64,000 nt of DNA from Cylicocyclus nassatus (lineage: Eukaryota > Nematoda > Chromadorea > Rhabditida > Strongylidae), in contig CATQJL010000112.1 in NCBI GenBank assembly GCA_958299035.1, forward strand, positions 58,325,823 to 58,389,822, in the 5' to 3' direction. The translations under genes and the position numbers were made by a program. Below the pieces are notes generated by a model. It made no database searches and was not told where the DNA came from. It worked only from the letters and a program-made list of their open reading frames with translations. Below, one piece after another: positions 12,400 through 24,149 of the stretch (position 1 is the stretch's first letter; the number at the start of each line of letters is the position of its first letter).

Positions 12400-13400
12400 G
12401 CTGAGTACAAGGAGATGACTATCGTCCAAAAATCTCTAGAATCTCCAATCATTCAGTGATCTTTGCCCTAGAAGTATCTATGACTTCCATCCGCTGATGT
12501 ATGTGCGCACTTCTTTTCATCTCATAGAGTTTCGAGACAGATAGTTATTCATGGCGCTTCCAATGTGATTGTCGATCTCGTGAAAACTTCCTACAGCCTT
12601 CACTAACCGTAAGATCAAAAATCGTAAAGAAGAAGAATAGAAGGATGTCAGTAAGACAGGATTTGCTGGAAAAATCTGACTCAGAAAAGGCTTAGTTTGC
12701 TATATTTTATTGATGTTTCAACGCTTTTTTGCATCTCGTATTAGCGTGCTGATAATAATTCTCTTTTCTTTGCGAACATTATTAGCAACGCATTATTAGC
12801 TCTCCGTCACTTCGTATGCAGCTAAGCCCTCTCGGCAGCACGATTAAGCCTCTGCCAGTTTCACTTCCATTCCAAAATGTTTCACTACACGAAAATTCGT
12901 TTACGAGTGCATTATTGCGTCTTCATATCTGCATATCTATTTCCAGCTAGTGCTATGCTTGTGTTGTTATAAATGGGAGAAGAAGATGGGAGGGTTTTCG
13001 AATGTGCATCCCTATATCTCAATGGTCCTCTATCTCTTCACTTCTCCGTTGTGAGAAATGCAAGCTAATTTTTCATATATAGTATATTATTTACCACAAT
13101 CAGTAAATATATTCCACAAATACAATCTCCTGTTTGTGATTCCTGGAAAAGAGCAAAAAAAAACTGTTCATGGATCCGATAGCCATACAGGCTCTAAAAA
13201 AGACTCATCTGTTTGGCGCCATCAGTGTTTGCATGAAAAGTCGTTTGACTATGAGCAAAAACCGTAATGACATTAGTAGAACTGTGCGATTTCTAGTAGT
13301 CACACATGGGGTAGAATAGAAGTAGAGTCAGAGATTCAGCGTGTGTGGGCAGGACAACCAGCGTGAACACTAATAATTTGTCACAGATATATAATACCAC
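12400..13400. repeat. Array copy 3: module A
   Basis: Landmarks: CTCCGTCACTTCGTATGCAG at 12802, CACTACACGAAAATTCG near 12885, and TTTGGCGCCATCAGTGTTTG at 13210. Same order as the other A copies. No intact frame. Confidence 0.75.
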
Positions 13401-13684
13401 TGACCATTGTACGTGCGCGTAAATGAGCATTTGGCTAGCAAACAGCGGCAGAACGTAATGAGTCAGCTAGGAAAGCATAGAAAGATAGTTCATAACGGTA
13501 CCGATTTGACATTAAGTGCATAATCGTGGCCTACGAAAATCATATCTCCGCTAGAAAGGCCCTCGAGGCATCCTACCTTCTTGTCGTGACCCCAAGATCA
13601 ACAACAAAGAATGAACAATTATTTATGATTGGAGATTTAATGCCGTATCTGACATATTGCAATCTATAAGATCATTTACCCTAT

Positions 13685-14098
13685 TTAAAGGCAGTGGCTC
13701 GGCAAATCTCAACCTAGTCAAATTTTCGCTTACTTGGGGTTATTCAATGCGCTGATCACGAAAATCCACTTTAGAGAGCTCGAAAACGGCGAAAACGAGC
13801 GTTTTTCAACCCCCTTCCCTTCAAAATTGGACGAATGGGGCAAGGCTAATAATGCTGAATCGTTGCGGGGCCCAATGATTATAGCATTGCGGCGGGCAGC
13901 CTCCAATGGCGAGAAGGAAGTTGGAAACTCGTCCGGGTGCGTGTAAGATTGGCTTGCGCGTGTAAATTTGAGAGCGATTTTCCCGACAGGGGAGGCATAT
14001 TGTGCAACCAGGATTGCACTGTTTTCATACTTGGACGATAAGGAACCTACTGCGTTAAGATCCTGGGTTGTCAAGTTTTGCCGATCCACTGCCTTTAA
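13685..14098. mobile_element. CAGTG-type MITE, family Z
   Basis: It begins TTTAAAGGCAGTGG and ends, inverted, CCACTGCCTTTAAG. Internal phrases such as ACGAAAATCCAC, and GAAAACGGCGAAAACGAGC, match the larger element at 61.8 kb. The opposing 119- and 70-codon frames lie wholly inside it and are not genes. Confidence 0.85.
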
Positions 14099-14689
14099 GC
14101 AGTTCGTTGCCAGCGACTGCTTATTTTTAGCATTGCAGTCAGCTGAGACTGTTTATACTCAACGCCGCAGTCGATCCAACCACATTTTGAAGCAGCTGAT
14201 ACTGCTACAAATTACGGTGACACGTTCTTGTTAGTCAAACTCTGCTCGCAGACTTCTTGCTTCCACTGAAGACCATTCGAATGGTCAAGTGGGAGGAGAT
14301 GTTTGGTGGCCAAAGTCGTGAATCGAAATGGCTGACTCCTTTTGAGCTTTTGACGACGGCGTTGTGCCGAAACGTTAAACAATAAAGTATCATCTGTAAT
14401 ATCCTGTACGGAAGAAGAGAATATTGAAACAAGTTACCACAACATGCCCAGGTTTGAAGACAATAGGACATATGTCATATAATACATTTCTCAAAGACCA
14501 ACAAATCGCAGCAATAATTCCGTGAAACTATAAGAAACAATGTTATATAATTCAAAAGCTATTCGAAGTAGATCGACTAGAATTTGTTGTTCGGGCCGTT
14601 CTGAACTTGTTAGGCAACCCTATTATAGAACCAAAATATCCAAATCTGCGTTTGGGCAATGATGGAAGTTCTGATATGGAACACTTCAC

Positions 14690-15240
14690 GGATGTGATCT
14701 ATGTTCTTTCGCTCTCGTTTCGGCCGAAAGTGGTCAGTCTCGCTTAATTAAGACGTTTGCTGTCCGCGTGTTTACTTTTTCTTGAGACTGAGCCACTAAA
14801 GGAAGTGAGGCTTTCGACTTTTCTCAAGGACAAAATCATACTGTGCGGTTCACCGAAACCGAAAAAACCCGGAGCTTTCGTATAGGCTTTCAACCATAAG
14901 ACAGAAAATAAAAATTGCTTGTGTTCTCGAAATATCACTCTGATATAATCGAAAAGCCGCCGAACGTTGTCCTTTGTATACTAATACAGACGTAATCCCG
15001 CGTAGCTACACACATGAGTAAATTAATTTGTGCATCGCCTCATACATTATGCTCAAATCAGCTGACAGTGAGCTTCCTGACGTACGTAGTATAACAATGC
15101 CAAGTCCTCCCACGTTCTTTCGAGATCGACTAACTGTAAGTGCTCTCAAAAACTACTTCCTGCCCCTAAACATAATCGCTCCTTATCAATCTGAAACATA
15201 CTTTTGAAATGTTTATTCAGTATAGAAAAGGGTCTTAAAT
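14690..15240. repeat. Array copy 3: module C
   Basis: Landmarks: TTCGGCCGAAAGTGGTCAG at about 14719, GCGTAGCTACACACATGAG at 15000, and ATGCTCAAATCAGCTGACAG at 15049. These match modules C at 8.0 and 19.8 kb. Confidence 0.75.
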
Positions 15241-15533
15241 TGGAAAGAATATCTGATTTTACAAATCTGGAAAATGTTCATTAATTATTTGACATAATTA
15301 GTATGGATCCTGCTAGCACTTTTGCGTTCCACCCTAGGCCTTGCAACTCGAATATCCTCTTCGCTAGAGAACTATAAATCTGGATCCGCTAATATATTTA
15401 ATTTTACTTGATAGTAAATCTTCTTTTTCTCATTTCTTGAATGTTTCGCATTATAAATCTATAAGACGCCCAATTTCTTTCTGCAGGTGGTCTTAACTAT
15501 CTGAGAGAGGCTTCAACTTTAGGCAAAGTATTA

Positions 15534-16302
15534 GGTTGTCCCAAAAGTAAACTCCATTTCCAAACAACTTGAGCTGTTTTTGTTTCCTTGGCAGATTTAG
15601 GGTACCATACAATAGAGCCCAGCAAGCTCTACAAAAAGACTAGCCCTAATTCATAACCTAGGTAAATTTTGGAGCTAAAAATCAAAATTTTTCAGCTACC
15701 CTAAAAATGATCTCCTTCCAGAAAATAGCTACGGACTTCCAACTTGGTCTTTATATAGTAGACACATAGTAGTACCCAAAAATGTATTTAGTGGATTTTT
15801 TCCGGGGCTCATTGAGAAAAAAATTGGGTCCCAAAATGCCAAAATGCCACTTTTCGAGTTTTTGAATGTAAAACTTGGTATTTCTCGGTTATGAGAGCAC
15901 ATACAGGGGTAAGGTTGTGAAATTACACTTAGTAAGGCTTGTAGTATACAATAACATATGTGGGAGGGGCTGGCGGCGGAGTTTGCCATTTTTAAACATT
16001 TTTGTTTCTCGCTTTCTATGCTCGGAAAAAATTCGGTAAAGGCATATTTGTGTACTACTACATGCCCATTGTATAATGACCAGTTGGAGATCTGTAGGAT
16101 TCTTTGTCGCAGAAATCCAATTTTCAGGTAACAAAATTTTTTTCGATTTTGGCTTCAAACTTTAGATGGAAGGCGACTTAGGCGGATCCTTGGCGATCAT
16201 TTTGTAGAGCTTGATTTGCACTATCGAATGATACCCTAAATATACTAAAAAAATCAAAAACAGCTTGAGTTATTCAAAAAAGGAGTTACTTTTGGGACAA
16301 CC
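15534..16302. mobile_element. Mariner-like element with long degenerate inverted repeats (M1)
   Basis: Both ends read GGTTGTCCCAAAAGTAA with TA outside (15532-15533 and 16303-16304), as expected for mariner-type insertion. Imperfect inverted homology continues inward (AGCTTGAGC.., AGGGTA.CAT, AGCTCTACAAAA). No transposase frame with the expected D,D(34)D context is seen, so it is non-autonomous or decayed. It splits array copy 3 between modules C and D. Confidence 0.88.
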
Positions 16303-16304
16303 TA

Positions 16305-16581
16305 CATATCCAAGCAACGGCTCGTAAGCTTACGAGACCTATTCCATAAATCCATAATGACCATGCTTTTTCCTTATTTTGTTTTGATTGCGAGGGATCA
16401 CCTTCTCGAAGAATACTATGAGCTACCAAACCCTGGAGAACCTCTGCAAGTGCAAGTCAATAATTTTTTATGACGGATATGACGTGTGTGTGGAATCCGC
16501 CAAAGATAATTCTCAAGTATCTCTGCGGGTTTCCTTCACTCCGTACGGATATTTAGAAGTGTATGCCATTGGCAGTAGTGA
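16305..16581 (+). pseudogene. Module D fragment, decayed coding-like block, copy 2
   Basis: It contains LEEYYELPNPGEPLQVQVNN and, after a frame change in the T-rich stretch, YDGYDVCVESAKDNSQVSL followed by a PYGYLEVYAIG motif. The sequence stops where the palindromic element starting at 16582 is inserted. Function unknown. Confidence 0.5.
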
Positions 16582-17659
16582 CCAGGGTCAAGCGTGGGGT
16601 GCGGCACGCCACACCTGGGGGGTCGTATTGAGGAGTCAAAGGGGAGGGGGTCGTAGTTGGGTAATCTGATAATAGTGATAACATGATATTCGTATCCTAT
16701 TCATAATTAGCATGTCGAATAACCCCTGTAGACAAAGTGTGAGCGAATTCTGAAGATTCAAGATGCTAGGCTACCTAAGTGAAATGGTCAAATTCCAACA
16801 TGGTTAACTTTGTTTCAAAGGTAAATTAGCTACGTTTTTGCACTCAAGACAAAGCACTACTCCTTCTTTGTCCACTTCAGGAATCCCGCCTCAGAAGACC
16901 ACCAAACTGTGGAATTAGAAGCCAACCAAAATCTCGTTTTTCCCATTTTCCGCTTTTGATCGCTGTGCTTTCACCAAATATTAGAGCTGAGAAGACAAAT
17001 CAGCCTCCAAACAGTCCTATGGAATCTACAAAGTTTAATCTATCGATTCATATAAATACTGTCCGCTAAAAATGTTTTTTTTTGATATAGTCAATGGAGT
17101 GCGCCACACCCCAACAACTACGTCAAAAAAACATTTTTAGCGAACCATATTTATATGGATCGATAGCCTAGGTCTCCTAGTTTTCACAGGAGTGATTTGA
17201 GCCTGATTCGTCTTCTTAGCTCTAAATAATATTTAGTGAAAGCACAGCGATCAAAAGCGAAAAATGGGAAAAACGAGATATTGGTTGGCTTCTAATTCCA
17301 CAGTTTGGAGGTCTTCTGAAGCGGGATTCCTGAAGTGGACAAAGAAGGAGTAGTGCTTTGTCTTGAGTGCAAAAACGGATAGCTAATTCACCTTTGAAAC
17401 AAAGTTAACCATGTTGGAATTTGACCATTTCACTTAGGTAGCCTTGCATCTTGAATCTTCAGAATTCGCTCACACTATGTCTACAGGGGTTACTTGACAT
17501 GCTAATTATGCACATATTGCCCATTTTGTTTGACAGGGCCTTCAAGTAATGCTATCTCAAGTGTATAGTTCAGGGGGGGGGGGTCTTATTAAGACAGCAA
17601 TCAGGGGGGGGGGGGGTCGTAACCAGCGATCGTGTGCCACACCCCTTGCTTGACCTTGG
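16582..17659. mobile_element. Large palindromic element, family Y
   Basis: Termini are CCAGGGTCAAGCG and, inverted, CTTGACCTTGG. Nearly the whole 1.08 kb is a palindrome. The arms, about 16690-17085 and 17115-17515, match closely and meet near 17095 at GTGCGCCACACCCCAAC. Long G runs (17574-17582 and 17606-17617) lie in the right outer part. There is no protein frame. A single-arm copy lies at 27359-27872, and a diverged copy ends at about 59545. Confidence 0.85.
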
Positions 17660-20231
17660 TTGTCGATCTCGCGAAAACTTCTCACAGCCTTCACTAACCG
17701 TAAAAAAATTGTAAGGAAGAGTAGCACATTGTTGTTATGGCAGGGTGTGTCGGAAAATTCTGACTCTTTTGAAAAATAAATTGTTTTGTATGCTATATTT
17801 TGTCGATGTTTCGACGCTTTTTTGCATCTCTCATTAGCGTGCTAAAAAATCCTCCATTTTTTGCGAACCTCATTAGCAACGCGTTATAAGCTCTCCGTTA
17901 CTTCGCATGCAGCCAAGCCCCTCTCCGCAACAAGATTAAGCTGCGGCCGATTTCACTTCCATTCCAAAATGTTTCACTACACGAAAATTCGTTTACGAGT
18001 AAAGTATTGCGTATCCACACCTATTTATCTTCAGCTATGCTATGCTTATATTGTTACAAATGAAATGAGGAAGATGAGAAGGGAATAAACGCTAGTTGAT
18101 GCGTTTTGTACTTGCGCACCTCTGCATCTCGCCGTTTCTCTACCTCTTTCGTTCTTTGTTGTCAAGCCAAGCTAAATTTCAACAGAATCTTTGATTTACC
18201 ACAATAATTAGTAGATTTGTTCCATAAATACGATTTCCTAATTTGTTGATCATGGATAGAGCAAAAAAACTGTTTATGGATCCGACCACCATACAGACTT
18301 ACAAAAAAGACTTATCCGGTTGGCGCCGTCAATGTTTGCATGAAAATTCGTCTAATTGTGCAGCGAAAAAAACCGTCATTCTTCGACGTTGGCAGAACAC
18401 GATTTACGGTAGTCACACATTCGTAATACGATTTCTGGTTTCATTAGCAGAATTGTACTACGGTTTCCGATGGCCACACATAGGGTAGAACAGAGACACT
18501 GAAATCTGGTAAATGTCCTCTACCCCAAAATAGTCATTTCTCTAATGTTGTAAGGAGATCCTCTTATAGGCTGCTTCTTCGCTACACTGCTTGCTAATAG
18601 ATGACTCCTAAACACTGGTATGGGAACGGAAGGTAAGCATCTCACCGCCCATGCGCCCATTTCCTATACCGCTCCCACAGCCCCAACGCATAAACATCAA
18701 TTTCGTCTTCACAAGCCCTATAAGATTAATTACAGTACGCTGGTCCAGATTTTGCAAAAAAAACTATAGAATTTGACCCTTATATGGTTGAGGACTTTTA
18801 CCTGTCATGTACCTATTTCTTGATTATCCGAAATACAGCTGTTTGCAATTGTTTTGCCTTCGTTTTTATCGGCTATTTGCAATTCAAAATCTAAAGTGCT
18901 CAAGACGACATTCATGGTTCACAAAAATCAGTTCTGAAATGCATGAAGAGCCTTAACATTTATGGAGAAATTTTTTGGGAACTGCATGCTCTGAGTTTTT
19001 TATAGTCCGTCATTCATGCAAATGCTTTGTAATTCCAGTAATCTACTAGAATTAATCTACAAAGGTGCAATTCCCATTTGCTCATTGTCGCCCACTTTAT
19101 CTTCCGCCTTATTTTTATGTGAAGCTATGAGCTTAGTAGACTTGCGAAAAGGGACTTACATAACGTCTCTTTTCGGACAGGAGTACCCACTATAGATGCA
19201 AATTAGCGCTGAAGTCGCTGAAGTCACGACATAGAATATAACTGTTTCTCAGAAACTTCCACAAATCACATGACTAATGATATTCGTATTCGATATATTA
19301 TTTGCACGGTTTTATCCAAAATTTGTTTGAAGTAGATCAATTGAAGCTTGTTTCTTTTGGGGACGTTCCAAAAACCTAAATTTTTTGAAACGCTTTCTCA
19401 TAGAGTCAAAATATTCAGATCTATGTTTGAACAGTGATGTAACATCAAAAAAAAATTAATAAAAAGCATATGGACGCTAAATGTGATGATCTATGTATGT
19501 TCTTTCTCATCTATTTCGGCCGAAAGTGGTCAGCCCGCTGTATGTTTACCCTTCTGTGACTCAGTTGAAACCGCCAAAGGAATGAAGCTGAAATTAAAAT
19601 TTAATCGAAATTCTCTGGATCTTTCCTCACCTACACTTATTCACACTGCGCTTCACCAAAAGCCCTGACTTCTGTATAGACCTCTTACTATAGAACAGAA
19701 AGCGTAAAAGTGCTTATTTTTTCACTCTATACGAACATCGAAAAGCAGCCTAATGCATAACTTTGATACACATTCTTATATTGTCCGCTCTATACCAATA
19801 GAGACGTAATTCCGCGTAGCTACGCAGAGACTAAATTAAAGTGTAAATATTTCATAGCATCGTCTCATATATTATGCTCAAATCAGCTGACAATGAGCTT
19901 CGAGGCCTACGTAGTATAACCACTGTCAGCTCCCCTTGGTTCCTCATTATGACCTTATCTGGTTAAGATTTTTAAATCTACATCCTGTCTTTGAACATCA
20001 AAAAACCTTGTCTGGCCTGTAATTTTGAATTTGAAATTCATCCAACGCAGGAAGATTGTTATGGTAACAAGGGCATTTAGTTTTTAATTTTATACTATTG
20101 TGTTTTTTTGTAGCAATTAGTATGGATCCTTGCTGGCACTTTTGTACTCCAGCTTAGGTCTTGTGATTATGAAAACTAAAATAAAATCCTCTTTAGTATA
20201 TATGAATCCCCTGATCTCCTCAGCTCGGTAT
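17660..20231. repeat. Array copy 4: modules A-B-C
   Basis: A is at 17660-18490 (GCAGCCAAGCCCCTCTCCGC, GGTTGGCGCCGTCAATG). B is at 18515-19400 (GGAACGGAAGGTAAGCATC). C is at 19440-20110 (TTCGGCCGAAAGTGGTCAGC, GCGTAGCTACGC). The order is the same as in copy 2. No intact gene. Confidence 0.75.
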
Positions 20232-20404
20232 ATTAGGTCGGTCTGAAAGTTCTGTCGTTTCATCTTCAAAAATTTGTAACTCTGCGATATCTCACAGATT
20301 TGCTTGCTTGTAATTTTATTGAGAAGAACATTCTTTCTTTTCTGAATACTTCTTGCCAAGCTTTTGTATCACGCTCACTACAGGGACAAAAATGGAAATG
20401 AGTA
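20232..20404. mobile_element. Truncated mariner-like end
   Basis: It starts TTAGGTCGGTCTGAAAGTTC after TA, resembling the terminus of the element at 39668 (GGTGGGTCCGAAAGTTTTG). The partner end was not found, so I call it truncated. No transposase was recovered. Confidence 0.45.
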
Positions 20405-20638
20405 GACCTCGGACAGCGTTCACGCGATTTGATCTTTGCGATTCAATCGCTGCAAGACAAATATTACGAGTTCATTGCATGCTGATGTTCTCGTATTTCG
20501 GTTTTGATAGTTAGTCACGATTAGTTGTATTGGAAAACTATCACAACCGAAATGAAGATCGGCAAGCAATGAACTCGTGACACTTGTCTTTAGCGGTTAA
20601 ATCGCGACGACCAATCGCATGAACTCTGTCCGAGGCCT
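20405..20638. repeat. Inverted-repeat element between modules C and D
   Basis: GACCTCGGACAGCGTTCACG at the left is mirrored by CATGAACTCTGTCCGAGGC at the right. The arms continue inward through AATGAACTCGT-like segments to a loop at about 20510-20535. Non-coding. Confidence 0.8.
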
Positions 20639-22009
20639 TAGGTCACCAAGAATCCGAAAGTTGCAAAGAAATCCGAAATCGTATAGGTTTTATGACGTAT
20701 TCTTTGCAGCTCTAAAAGTTCCTGTTTTTTGCACGTCTCTGGGAAAAGTTATGATTTGTAAATTTACTATAGAAATCGCAAGATTGATTAATTTGTCACT
20801 TTTCTCGAAATTATAACTTCTTACAGACTCATCAAAACAGCACAAAACTTTTCACACTCGCAAAGAGTACGTCATAAAACCTATATATTGACGATTTCGG
20901 ATTGTTGCAGTGTTCTAGCTTTTTGGTGACCTAATTTAAAATGACCAGCTTACATGATCTTCCTTTTCTATCTCTATCTCTGCAGTCAGTGTGAAACAGA
21001 AGCTCAACGAGACAAAATTTGAAAGCGAAAGACCTATTATTTCTAAGAAAACCCATCGAGATACCGCAATGTTACGAATTTTTGAAAATGGAACCATAAC
21101 TTTCGGACCAACCATAATCAGGGCTCGGCATGAGGTGGCTAGTTGAAAATGCAAAAAAACGAAGTCCACCTTGACTTTTGCGAATTTTTACGAAGTCCCC
21201 TTTGACTCTAGACCATAATCCCTGAGAAAAACTTCCAAAAAAACGAAATGAAGAAAAGAACCTCGAAAATTTTGTGTCTTTTCGGCCACAAAAACGAAAC
21301 TTCCTTTGCTTTCTGTCCCAAAAACAATGTCCAGCTTGCTTATAAGCCACCTGTGCAGCCCCTGACCATGATACTTGTGAATCTTCTCCTTGCCTCTTGG
21401 TTTTTCTTTACTTCACGAACCTAAAAGACTGATCCTTCTGCCCATGCTTTCACTATATGGGCGGAGCTGCACCATTAGGACATATACTTATCCAAGCAAC
21501 CGCCCATAAGCTCATGGATGGACCTCCATAAATCCATCTCGAGCTTGCTTTTTCCTTATTTTATTTTGAGTATATTGTGAAAGCAACTTCTCGAGGAATA
21601 CCATGAGCTATCAAAGCCTGAAGAAGCTCTGAAAGTGCAAGTCAATAACTTTTTCACGACACATATGGCGTGTGTGTAGAATCTGCCAAAGATAATCTTC
21701 CTGAAGTATCTCGGCGGGTTTTTTTTCTCTACTCGTACGGATATCCAGAAGTGTACTATGTCACTGGCAATAGTGGCTACTTTATGCTTCCGTCTGAGTG
21801 CACCTTCATTTAACAATTTGCACACAACGTTCTTCGTATTCTCATGTAAGTATCGTTTCAAAACGTTCTTGAACAACACTTTTCAGAAATACTTCGCTTT
21901 GCTCAAGAAATGGGCATTTGTGCAATATTTCGATGATTTAATGAGATGAAATACGTCATGCTCTTTATTAATGACATCTATCTAACGATTCTTGTGACTA
22001 TTACCACAG
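20639..22009. repeat. Array copy 4: module D
   Basis: It starts with sequence inverted relative to the part at 20860-20940 (GTATAGGTTTTATGACGTA versus GTACGTCATAAAACCTATA). D proper then runs collinear with 8390-9525, containing a family X element at 21113-21367 and the third coding-like block at 21585-21945. Its last 60-70 bases overlap the predicted first exon of the Ly6-like gene. Confidence 0.7.
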
Positions 22010-24149
22010 GTGAGTACTTTACGACTTCAAATGATTTGGTACCTGCTTGCAGGTCTGCGAGGCGAAATCTGTTAATGCATTTTGAGCAGATTGGTGAATA
22101 ATAAAACATCATCTCATGGAACAAAATAAAATAAAGTAAAATAAAATAAATAAATGACAAAATAAATGGCAAAGCAAAGCCTATAGGCATCTGACATGAG
22201 TTATTTGCTCTCTGAAGAAAAAATAACTTCTCAGTGGTTGCTTAGGCAAATTTTTCACCATCGGTAATTTCGAAAAGTTTTCTATATCGTCAAAAATTTT
22301 TTGCAGAATCCCTGCTTTCATGGGGAAAAATAAGCAGGTGCCGCCTTTCCTCACTTCTGAGAATTCATCATCGAAAGCTGAACCGATCAAATATGCTTTC
22401 CACTGAAATCGGGAGATTCATGAAAAGCTCAGCTTCTCAATGATATATATGAAGTCATCAAATTTCTCTCAATTTCTTTCAAAAAAATTCCCGTGCCTTT
22501 TGCAAATCGCGATTCTTATGTGGTAAAAACAGCAACAGTTGATACCGCAGATTTTACCGCTTCAAAAATTATTTCGAGAGGTCCAAGCACCAGCATTGCT
22601 AGGCGATAGAAAAGAATTGACTACCTGATAGGTGGAAAGACTATGGCGAAGTCATAAAAGAGTTCGAATGGTTTCAGTTTCCGCTCTGGAATGTATGCAA
22701 TGCGACAAAAATGCTGCATGGTACTCGGAAGAGGAACACGAGCGACATATTGAGCTTTGTCAAAACGGATTGATACCGTCGACACCCTGTAGAAATAACT
22801 CACACACTCATTGTATTGTCAGCTGGTACAGAAGTGGAGACAGTAAAGGTGAGACTAGCTTTGCTTTTGATTATTATAATGGCTTATGTAATCAGAGCAC
22901 TCAGACGAATGTCCTATAAAACATAAGGTGTCCAAGGTTTGTATTCATACATTACTACGGCTAAATATCTTGCAAAGTAAATTACCGCCGGTGCGGCTCC
23001 TTCCAACATCATTTGGACAACCTAATTAGGTGTCTTATAATAATTGGCGGACTCCGCTTTCCCTCTTTCATTCGTGCGTGACTTAATTGCTGGCAGTGCC
23101 AACAGCCACTGCACAAGGACCCTCTCAACGAGATTGCGACAATATGGCCGTGGGACCGCACTTTCTTGAGGGTGGGAGAGAGGGAGGGGGATGCGAATAA
23201 TTTCCATATTTCTAATGTTAATATCAGAAGGAAATAAAGTACATCACAACCTGTTTATTTTGTATACAGGGCCGAGTAAGTGTTATCTTTTCACAATCTG
23301 TGAACCAATCTGTGAACAGTCTGGCTCACAGATTGGTTCACAAATTTAGGTTAACCTTTTTTCAAAGCTTTCAACAAATATTTTCATTAGGCTTTTTTGG
23401 ACCCCACAACTTCACAACTATATTTTATAAGGAAAAAGAGTCCATAGAATTTTCGGAACTTGCGGGTTTTTTTTTTGAGCAAAGACGAGAAAGACCGATT
23501 TTTGCCTCATTTTTGTACATGCATTTTTGGCCTTTTTCAGTGAAAAAACCTTACAGTTATGACGGCTTGAAACAATTGTTCACAGCAATTTTTTTCCTAG
23601 TGTCAGGTCACAGGGCAATATTTTCCCTGTCGAAGTACCCGCGCAATTTTTGCTATCGTACTTCCAATAAATGCTCATTTGATTTGATAGGTTTTAGTCT
23701 GAAAAATCTATAAAACCTTTTTGACTTATGTATTTGTTTTAGAAAAAATCATTACTGAACGAAAATGCGGTGGATTAGAAGACATAACAGGCTGCACTCT
23801 TTACAACTCAAAAATAAATAGAAAGGTAAGCATACCTGAAACAGCCAGCTTTTTACAAAAGTTTTTATCCTTTTGAAACAGAGCGTCAATTTCATAAACT
23901 TCAATATTTATACAGATACGTCATCTACTCTCCGTAGAGCACAATAATGGTGCCACACATCGAACAACGTCCGCTCTTTTTGTTGAGGTAAATGATTTGC
24001 ATGAGACTTACTTTTATAACTTTTTTCACAAAAAATATTTCCAGGTTTGTAGCGAATCATGTCCTGATGGAAAATGTTCGAACGTGAGTGCTATGAAGTG
24101 GGCTATCAATGTGGCCATAATTTCAGTTGTCTCTTTATTGCAAAAATAG
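21946..24149 (+). CDS. Secreted/GPI-anchored ten-cysteine Ly6 (LU)-like protein
   Basis: Five exons join in phase: 21946-22009, 22678-22848, 23743-23825, 23916-23987 and 24045-24149, giving 164 residues. Exon 1 encodes a signal peptide (MKYVMLFINDIYLTI, ending in a VSA-L type cleavage site). The mature part starts LECMQCD, the CxxC opening typical of Ly6/uPAR or nematode ET-module proteins. Exactly ten cysteines follow in total, ending CSESCPDGKCSN. The C-terminus (AINVAIISVVSLLQK) is a short hydrophobic tail with no basic stop, as expected for GPI attachment. Introns have GT-AG borders. Exon 1 is the least certain because it falls in repeated sequence, although its phase-1 donor fits the next acceptor exactly. 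Reading through intron 2 would give an early stop at 22917. Molecular target unknown. Confidence 0.68.
22849..23742 (+). other. Intron 2 of the Ly6-like gene, with a hairpin
   Basis: The 894-bp intron contains a perfect 16-bp stem, GTGAACCAATCTGTGA at 23300-23315 with its complement at 23326-23341, and a 137-codon open frame on the + strand (23300-23713) that starts inside the hairpin. The frame is Phe-rich and matches no family I know, so I regard it as probably chance. Confidence 0.6.

Larger units (their letters stand above)
9585..12400. other. Gene-free stretch with old repeat fragments
   Basis: 9870-10180 looks like the decayed 3' end of a retroelement. It runs into a (CA)n-containing tandem duplication. 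10500-10600 repeats the module A-like phrase around CACCCTTTTTCATTT and AATGAGC. 11455-11692 is a family X copy. The remainder (10600-11450 and 11740-12400) shows only short, unsupported frames. Confidence 0.55.

Noticed and set aside
14235..14471. Possible Penelope-type or LINE tail around a GCCGAAACGTTAAACAATAAAG-like phrase (split wording; about 14365-14395)
   Set aside because: Only a short suggestive phrase; no RT or GIY-YIG motif nearby.
23300..23713. 137-codon frame in intron 2 of the Ly6-like gene
   Set aside because: Starts inside a hairpin, Phe-rich, no motif and lies within an intron whose borders are well supported.
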